Shown: positions 58,169 through 64,000 of the stretch, piece by piece
Layout: every line of letters starts with the position of its first letter
How positions within the stretch are numbered: the first letter of the stretch is position 1
Assembly: GCA_034521445.1 (NCBI GenBank)
Contig: JAXHMM010000012.1
Coordinates: 123,351 to 187,350, forward strand
DNA: 64,000 bases
Source of the DNA: Balneolaceae bacterium
GTDB taxonomy: Bacteria; Bacteroidota; Rhodothermia; Balneolales; Balneolaceae
Direction of reading: 5' to 3'
The notes under the pieces: model-generated
The model's database searches: none
What the model saw: the letters and a program-made list of their open reading frames with translations, nothing else
Told to the model about the DNA's origin: nothing
Made by a program: the position numbers and the translations under genes

Positions 58169-58246
58169 GTACGTGCGGGGATCTGGTGCGGGTGCCTGCG
58201 GGGTAAATAAAGGCGAAAACTATTTAATTCCCCCGTGCGCATCAAT

Positions 58247-58291
58247 AAAAAAACCGATTCCCTCCCGGCGCGGGCCGGTAGTGGAATCGGT
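58247..58291 (-). terminator. Intrinsic terminator between rplT and pheS
   Basis: On the minus strand ACCGATTCC (58291-58283) pairs with GGAATCGGT (58261-58253), with an inner GC-rich stem, followed by seven T. It separates the infC-rpmI-rplT unit from pheS-pheT. It could serve as an attenuator. Confidence 0.75.
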
Positions 58292-58312
58292 CCTTGAAAA
58301 AGGAGATGCGGA

Positions 58313-58660
58313 TCAGCTTTCGACCTCTTCCACGAGCGCGGTAAAGGTCTCGGGATCGCGGACGGCAATGTCCGCCAGCATTTTCCGGTTGATCTGGATG
58401 TCGTTTTTGTTGAAGGCTCCCATCAACCTGGAATAGGTCGAGCCGTTCTGACGGGCTGCGGCGTTGATGCGTGTGATCCACAGTTTGCGGAATTCACGTT
58501 TGCGAACCTTGCGGTCTCGGTACTGGTATAGCAGTCCCTTCTCGACCGCGTTCTTCGCGATGGTGTACACATTCTTGCGTTTGCCCCAGTAACCTTTCGC
58601 CTGCTGGAGTATCTTGCGGCGACGGCGACGGGAAGCCACATTGTTGGTGGAACGTGGCAT
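58313..58660 (-). CDS. rplT: Ribosomal protein bL20
   Basis: 115 residues. Full bL20 with [20 protein letters not shown] and [20 protein letters not shown]. bL20 binds 23S rRNA early in assembly and, in several bacteria, represses the rpmI-rplT messenger. Follows rpmI by 29 bases. Confidence 0.97.
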   Translation of the reverse strand: MPRSTNNVASRRRRRKILQQAKGYWGKRKNVYTIAKNAVEKGLLYQYRDRKVRKREFRKLWITRINAAARQNGSTYSRLMGAFNKNDIQINRKMLADIAVRDPETFTALVEEVES

Positions 58661-58689
58661 TTTGTCTGTGTTAGGAGGTTAGTATTGGC

Positions 58690-58887
58690 TTACTTGTACG
58701 GAATCATCTGTTCGACGGACTTCTTGTTGGTTTTGTCAACAAGAGTGTCCTGGCCGAGTTTGCGTTTCCGCTTGCTGCGTTTCTTGGTGAGGATGTGACG
58801 CTTGCCGGCTTTTTTGCGTTTGATCTTGCCGGAGCCGGTTTTCTTGAAGCGCTTCTTGGCCCCACTGTTGGATTTCATCTTAGGCAT
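58690..58887 (-). CDS. rpmI: Ribosomal protein bL35
   Basis: 65 residues, the usual bL35 size and composition ([35 protein letters not shown]). A 116-base gap separates it from infC and contains a possible internal promoter element, so rpmI-rplT may be made independently of infC. Confidence 0.96.
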   Translation of the reverse strand: MPKMKSNSGAKKRFKKTGSGKIKRKKAGKRHILTKKRSKRKRKLGQDTLVDKTNKKSVEQMIPYK

Positions 58888-58937
58888 AATAGGATCACCT
58901 ATAAGGTATTTCTGTTGGCGATTGCCGTTCAGAACCG

Positions 58938-58944
58938 CAAGATA
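58938..58944 (-). promoter_or_regulatory. Possible internal promoter element before rpmI
   Basis: TATCTTG on the minus strand, 51 bases before the rpmI start; one T short of TAnnTTTG and identical to the element before the AtuA-family gene. Confidence 0.28.
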
Positions 58945-59003
58945 GGGAACTTTCCCGGCAGAGTAAACAGCCGGGGCGGGTTTTTACGAGGTACGCGGAG
59001 ACT

Positions 59004-59552
59004 TCAGCCGCCCTTCTTGTTGGGGGAGAGCATCATGATCATGCGTCGGCCCTCCAGATTGGGCTGAGACTCGATCTCGCTGATGTCGGAGAGTTCCTCG
59101 GCCAAGTCCACCAATACCTTCTTTCCCCGATCAGTGTGGAGCATGTCGCGGCCGCGAAATTGCACGGTAGCCTTAACCTTGTCGCCGCTCTCCAGGAACT
59201 CCCGGGCGTGGCGGGTCTTGAACTCAAGGTCGTGGTCGTCGGTGTTGGGCCGGAAACGGAGCTCCTTGACCTGGACGGTGTGCTGCTTCTTCTTGGCCTC
59301 CTTCTCCTTCTTTTTCCTTTCGTACATGTACTTTCCAAAGTCGATCACCTTGCAGACAGGCGGCCGTGCGTTGGATGCGACTTCAACAAGGTCGAGATCG
59401 AAGGACTGCGCGATCTCAATGGCGCGGTCGATATCCACGATCTCGTGCTCCTCATCAGGTTTGATGACCCTCACTTTTGAATGTCGTATTTCGTCATTGA
59501 CGTTGGGGCGGTCATCGTGGCCCCGGGGACGTGGTCTTCTGCTTCTGGCGAT
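59004..59552 (-). CDS. infC: Translation initiation factor IF-3, AUC start codon
   Basis: 182 residues if begun at ATC 59552. The first conventional start, GTG 59474, would remove the conserved N-terminal motif. Upstream in frame the sequence reads RPNVNDEIRHSKVRVI, which is the normal IF-3 beginning, and the only upstream start preceded by a ribosome site (AGAGGT, four bases before) is ATC. IF-3 genes in many bacteria use AUU or AUC so that the factor limits its own translation. N-domain, basic linker helix (YERKKKEKEAKKKQ) and C-domain are all present. It lies 26 bases after thrS. Confidence 0.92.
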   Translation of the reverse strand: MARSRRPRPRGHDDRPNVNDEIRHSKVRVIKPDEEHEIVDIDRAIEIAQSFDLDLVEVASNARPPVCKVIDFGKYMYERKKKEKEAKKKQHTVQVKELRFRPNTDDHDLEFKTRHAREFLESGDKVKATVQFRGRDMLHTDRGKKVLVDLAEELSDISEIESQPNLEGRRMIMMLSPNKKGG

Positions 59553-59578
59553 AGTTACCTCTGTACTTAAATTAGGGA

Positions 59579-61531
59579 TTATTCGTCGTCGTGACTCGGA
59601 TTGGTTTTCTGTTCGATCTCCGTAGTGAGATTAGAAATAAATTCAGAAAATTCAAAGGTGCCGATGTCGCCCTCGCGATGTCGGCGGATCGACACGGTGC
59701 CTTCGTTCTGCTCCTCGTCGCCCACTATTAACATATATGGAATCTTGCTCGTTTCAGCTTCCCGAATTTTTCCGCCCAGTTTTTCGCTCCGGTCGTCGAG
59801 CTCCACGCGGATGCCGCGTTTGGCCAGGGCTCCATGCAGGTATTCGGCGTAGGGATTGATATCATCGGAGATGGGCAGGATAGCCACCTGGACGGGGGCC
59901 AGCCACACGGGGAAGTCGCCCGCGAAATGCTCAATCAGGATACTCACGAAACGTTCCATGGATCCGAAGGGCGCGCGGTGTATGATTACCGGACGGTGCT
60001 TCTCGTTGTCGGAGCCCATATAGGTTAGGTCGAATCGCTCCGGCATCACGTAGTCCACCTGCACAGTGCCCAGCTGCCATTTTCGTCCGATGGCGTCGCG
60101 GATGATAAAATCGATTTTGGGACCGTAGAAGCTGGCCTCGCCTTTGGCTTCGAAGTAGTCCAGTTCCATACTTTCGGCCACCTCGCGGATGGACTGCTCG
60201 GCGCGGTCCCACATCTCCGCCTCACCGGCATACTTGCCGGCGTCCGCCGGGTCGCGGAAGGAGAGGCGCGTCTTGACCGGCATGTCGAAGGTCTTGAAGA
60301 CCAGCTGCGTCAGGTCGATGGCGTTGACAAGCTCGTCGTGCAGCTGAGCTTCGGTACAGTAGATGTGGGCGTCGTCCTGGGTGAAGCCGCGCACGCGTGA
60401 CAGTCCGCTCAGCTCGCCCGACTGCTCGAAACGGTAGACCGATCCGAATTCCGCCAGGCGTATGGGCAGGTCGCGGTAGGAGCGCAGCTCCGAGGCGTAG
60501 ATGCGGTGGTGGTGCGGGCAGTTCATGGGTTTGAGCATATACGGCTCGCCCTCTACCTCCATGGGCGGGTACTGCGAATCCTTGTAGTAGGGATAGTGCC
60601 CGCTGGTTTCGTAGAGCTTAATACTGCCGATATGGGGGGTGATAACTTCCTTGTAGCCACGCTTTAACAGCTCTTCCTTTAAGAAACTTTCAAGCTCCAT
60701 GCGAAGGATGGTGCCCTTGGGCTTCCAGATCGGCAGGCCCTGGCCCACCATGGGATCCATCATAAACAGTCCCAGCTGTTTGCCCAACTTGCGGTGGTCG
60801 CGCTTTTTGGCCTCCTCCACCTGCTGCAGGTGCTCCTCCAGGAGTTTCTGCTTGGGAAAGCTGATGCCGTAGATGCGGGTGAGCTGCCTGCTGTCGACGT
60901 CCCCGCGCCAGTAGGCGCCGGATATGCCCGTGAGCTTGACGGCCTTGATGTCGCCCGTATGCGGGATGTGGGGGCCCTTGCAGAGGTCGGTAAATTCGCC
61001 CTGCTCGTAGAAGGTGATGGTGCCCTCCTCCAGCTCCTCGATTAGCTCCAGCTTGTAGGGGTTGCCGCGCTCTTCGTAGAAAGCGCGCGCCTCCTTCTTG
61101 CTTACCTTGCGGCGGATAAATTCCGATTTGTTGCGGGCCCGTTCGATCATCTTCTCCTCAATACGCTCGAAGTCGCCCTCGCCCACCTCGGTGTCGCCGA
61201 AGTCGATGTCGTAGTAAAAGCCGTTTTCGATGGGGGGACCGATGCCGAATTTGGCTTCCGGGTAGAGCTCCTGCACGGCCTCCGCCAGCAGATGGGCCGA
61301 AGAGTGCCAGAAGGCGTACTTCCCGTCTTCGGTATTCCAGGTGTTGATGGTGATCTCGCCGCCCTGTTCGAGGGGACGCGACAGATCGAGGACCTCATTG
61401 TCCAGGGTGATGCTGAGCGCCTCGCGGGCTAGTCCCTTGGAGATGGATTCGGCCACCTCGCGGCCTGTGGTTCCGCTGGGAAAGTCCTTGCTGCTGCCGT
61501 CGGGAAAGGTAATGGTAATCTGCTCTGCCAT
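59579..61531 (-). CDS. thrS: Threonine--tRNA ligase
   Basis: 650 residues from ATG 61531 (MAEQITITFPDGSSKDFPSG); an earlier in-frame start adds 27 non-conserved residues. Domains in order: TGS (about 1-62), second additional domain with the editing motif HSSAHLLAEAVQELYP, class II catalytic core with zinc ligands including MNCPHHHRIYASELRSY and the arginine motif FRYEQSGELSGL-like YRFEQSGELSGLSRVRGFTQ, and the C-terminal anticodon-binding domain. First gene of the translation operon. It is divergent from the sensor kinase gene. Confidence 0.96.
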   Translation of the reverse strand: MAEQITITFPDGSSKDFPSGTTGREVAESISKGLAREALSITLDNEVLDLSRPLEQGGEITINTWNTEDGKYAFWHSSAHLLAEAVQELYPEAKFGIGPPIENGFYYDIDFGDTEVGEGDFERIEEKMIERARNKSEFIRRKVSKKEARAFYEERGNPYKLELIEELEEGTITFYEQGEFTDLCKGPHIPHTGDIKAVKLTGISGAYWRGDVDSRQLTRIYGISFPKQKLLEEHLQQVEEAKKRDHRKLGKQLGLFMMDPMVGQGLPIWKPKGTILRMELESFLKEELLKRGYKEVITPHIGSIKLYETSGHYPYYKDSQYPPMEVEGEPYMLKPMNCPHHHRIYASELRSYRDLPIRLAEFGSVYRFEQSGELSGLSRVRGFTQDDAHIYCTEAQLHDELVNAIDLTQLVFKTFDMPVKTRLSFRDPADAGKYAGEAEMWDRAEQSIREVAESMELDYFEAKGEASFYGPKIDFIIRDAIGRKWQLGTVQVDYVMPERFDLTYMGSDNEKHRPVIIHRAPFGSMERFVSILIEHFAGDFPVWLAPVQVAILPISDDINPYAEYLHGALAKRGIRVELDDRSEKLGGKIREAETSKIPYMLIVGDEEQNEGTVSIRRHREGDIGTFEFSEFISNLTTEIEQKTNPSHDDE

Positions 61532-61809
61532 GCGGCCGGTTGCGTTGGTATGGAATACATTAAAATTGGAGCCCGTAAAAATATAAAAAATGAGGCAGAG
61601 CGACAGGACCAATTATAGGTTATCCCTTCATTTGTTATGGGACTTTATTATTATTAAATGGATCATCTCTCCTATAGTATTCTGAAGTACCTACGGATGA
61701 CCTAAAGTCTCCACTTACGCGAAGGACGATAACCGCACAAGTGATTGGTTGAGCGGGCCTTTGAGCCCGCTGACGATGTAGGAGTATACAGGCAACGCAG
61801 CGGCTTTAC
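61532..61809. other. 278-base divergent intergenic region between thrS and the sensor kinase gene
   Basis: AT-rich near thrS and more mixed near the kinase. It holds one GC-rich hairpin, AGCGGGC/GCCCGCT (61752-61771), without a T run. No T-box, tRNA or coding frame was recognised. It should contain the promoters for both flanking genes. Confidence 0.5.
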
Positions 61810-64000
61810 ATGAGCAACCGGCATTCCTTTTTTGACAGGCGTCCCCTGTTTGTACTAGATCACAAGACCCTGGACATTGTGGACGTCAACGAGTCGGCGG
61901 TCGAGCGCTATGGCTACAGCCGGGAGGAATTCCTGTCGATGAACGTCAACGATCTGGGCACCAAGCGCAAACGCACCGAGCTTGTCGGCGGATTGGAAGC
62001 GGACAATTCGGTAGACAAGATCTGGAAGCATTCCACCCGCTCCGGGGAGGAGTTCTACGTGCAGTTCACCTACCACGTGTTTAATCACCAGGGCAAACCC
62101 GTGAAGCTGGTCGTTGCCCACGAGGTAACGGAACTGGTGGAGGATGGCGAGCGGGACCGGCACAGGTTCCCGCAGGTGGACACCCACCGCGACAACGGTC
62201 CGCTGGCGGAAATCGAGTGGGATCCCGATAAGAAGGTGCGTACGTGGTCGGAGAAGGCGGAGGAGCTCTTCGGCTGGCGCGAGGAGGAGGTGGTGGGAGT
62301 GGAGGCCTTTTTCGACCGTTTTGTCCATGAGGAGGAGCTGGAGAAAGCCTACCAGGTGATCGACCAGCGCTATCTGACAGTCAGGAAGCCTGGCTACACC
62401 ATCGAGGGAAGAGTGCGCACGAAGTCCGGCAAGATCCTCATCTGTGAGTGGTACAATTCGATGGTGTACGACGAGGTGGGCGAGCTGGTCTCGATCAACT
62501 CGCTGGTGCATGATATCTCCGATCGCAAGGAGTCGGAGTATCTTTTTCGCGCACTCTCCGAAGAGTCGCTGGTAGGCGTCTACCTTATACAGGACGGGAT
62601 TTTCAAGTACGTGAACCCCAAACTCGCCTCCATTTTCCACTACAAGAAGGAGGACATTGAGAACAAGCTGAGTCCCATGGACCTGACCCATCTCGACGAC
62701 CGGGAGACCGTCAAAACCAACATCCGGCGCCGCCTCAAGGGGGAGTCCAAGGCCCTGGAATATGACTTCCGCGGGGTGACGCGCGACGGGCAGATCATTC
62801 ACGTAAACGTCTACGGAACGGCTATCACCTATTTTGGCAAGCCTGCCATCATTGGCACTCTGCTGGACATCACCGACACCAAGCTGGCCCTGCGCCGTTA
62901 CCGGGCCAGCGTGGAGAGCTTCCAGGATCTGTTCGATTCCATCAGTGATGCCATCTATATCCAGAATCGCAATGGCAGGTTTATTGAGGTCAACCAGAGC
63001 GCCGTGGAGCTGAACGGCTATTCCAAGGAACGCCTCATCGGCAGCACGCCCGACTTCCTGGCCTCGGATCGGGTGGACCTGGACGAGGCCCACGACTACT
63101 TCCAGCAGGCCCTTGACGGGGAGGTCGTGGAGTTCACGCAGTGGGGCAAGCGCAAGAACGGGGAGGTCTTCCCGGAGAAGGTAATCCTGAGTCCGGGCAC
63201 CTACTTCGGGGAGGAGGTGGTGATCGCCATCAGCCGGGACATCAGCGCGCAGCACGAGGTCGAGGAGCAGCTGCGCAAGAACGAGGAGCTCTTCCGACAG
63301 CTCTTCCAGAATTCGCCCATCGCTATCGCCATGATGGACGAAAACCAGGAGATCCGCCACGTCAACGAATCCTTCGTCGAGCTCTTCGGCTATTCCGCCG
63401 AGGAAGCCAGCGGCACCGACATCGACCGGCTCATTGTCCCGGATGAGGACCTACGAACAGGCGCAGCGAGCTGTCCCGCACCATTTTCCAGGGCGTTACT
63501 TCCAACATGACCGCACGCCGGATTACCAGGGAGGGTCGCATGGTGGACGTGCTCATCTACGGGGTGCCCGTCACCGTCAAGGGGGAAACCATCGCCATTT
63601 ACGGCATGTATGTGGATATCACCGACCAGAAGCAGGCCGAGGCGAAGATCAAGAAATCCCTGCGCGAAAAAGAGGTGCTGCTGGCCGAGATCCACCATCG
63701 CGTGAAGAACAACCTGGCGGTTATCACGGGCCTGCTTGAGCTGCAGTCCTATAACGCCTCCTCGGAGGGGGCGCGGAACGTGCTCCAGGAAAGCCAGATG
63801 CGTATCAATTCCATCGCCCTCATCCACGAGAAAGCTCTATCAGAACGAAAATCTCTCGGAGATTTCCTTCGACGTCTACCTGAAGGAGCTCACCGACGCC
63901 ATCGTCTCCTCCATGGAGACCAATGAAAAGGACATCGCCATCACCATCGACGCGGCTCCCATCCACCTGACCATCAACCAGGCCATTCCCACCGGACTCA
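61810..64000 (+). CDS. Multi-PAS sensor histidine kinase, HisKA_2 family (3' partial, three frame breaks)
   Basis: Starts at ATG 61810 and runs off the end. No membrane helix is seen, so it is probably cytosolic. Five PAS-like units follow one another, for example [53 protein letters not shown] and [19 protein letters not shown]. The phospho-acceptor region is [20 protein letters not shown] (from about 63680), the HisKA_2 form; the ATPase domain is only begun. Indels near 63450, 63470 and 63835 break the frame, the last in an A run. Repaired, the chain continues [20 protein letters not shown]. Confidence 0.85.

Noticed and set aside
61752..61771. GC-rich hairpin AGCGGGC/GCCCGCT as a terminator
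   Set aside because: No T run follows on either strand and no gene ends there.

Overview
The window is 64 kb of GC-rich, gene-dense bacterial chromosome with about 50 protein genes. No rRNA, tRNA, insertion sequence, prophage or CRISPR array was seen. The gene content (TonB-type outer-membrane barrel, Big_5-type lipoprotein, IcmF, DUF971, AtuA, DUF1080 and CrtC-like proteins) together with TAnnTTTG-type promoter elements suggests the Bacteroidota/Rhodothermota/Balneolota side of the tree, perhaps a Balneolaceae-like organism. That placement is inference; no marker phylogeny could be run.

Layout: 1-17 kb carries the end of cinA, an outer-membrane barrel, ftsX, fur, fadD, a cysteine desulfurase, pgk, a DUF2207 protein, an acyltransferase, an SlyD-type FKBP, a CoA-binding protein, DUF971 and an M28 peptidase. 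This stretch holds at least 15 single-base reading-frame breaks, many in essential genes, so most are probably sequence errors rather than pseudogenes. 16-23 kb has a minus-strand block (FAD oxidoreductase, aromatic amino acid decarboxylase, Rieske-type oxygenase alpha subunit that has lost its Rieske ligands) and a plus-strand AtuA/renalase-like pair. 23-28 kb has two ABC half-transporters that look like a heterodimeric exporter, with an atypical RNase Z gene between them. 28-36 kb holds bioB with a hydrolase, a response regulator, trmH, a carboxypeptidase Q-like M28 peptidase, an M23 peptidase, hprK, hpf and a Xer recombinase. 36-44 kb has a glycosyltransferase divergent from a CrtC-like hydratase, a lipoprotein and a fused isobutyryl-CoA mutase. 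At 43.9-44.3 kb there is a toxin-antitoxin locus whose PIN toxin is internally deleted. 45.9-51.8 kb is a sugar-oxidation cluster (MFS carrier, TIM-barrel isomerase, GMC oxidoreductase, its small subunit, DUF1080 hydrolase) fitting the 3-keto-glycoside pathway. 51.8-61.5 kb is a minus-strand housekeeping run: thrS-infC-rpmI-rplT, a terminator, pheS-pheT-coiled-coil-zapA, a terminator, ymdB-lolD, TPR protein. The window ends inside a multi-PAS sensor kinase.

The points most worth follow-up are the oxygenase without a Rieske cluster translationally coupled to a decarboxylase, the eroded toxin with an intact antitoxin and palindromic operator, the RNase Z with an altered metal motif lying between two halves of an exporter, an AUC start codon for infC, and a nine-copy short repeat in the hpf leader. 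I did not find a clearly new multi-gene system.
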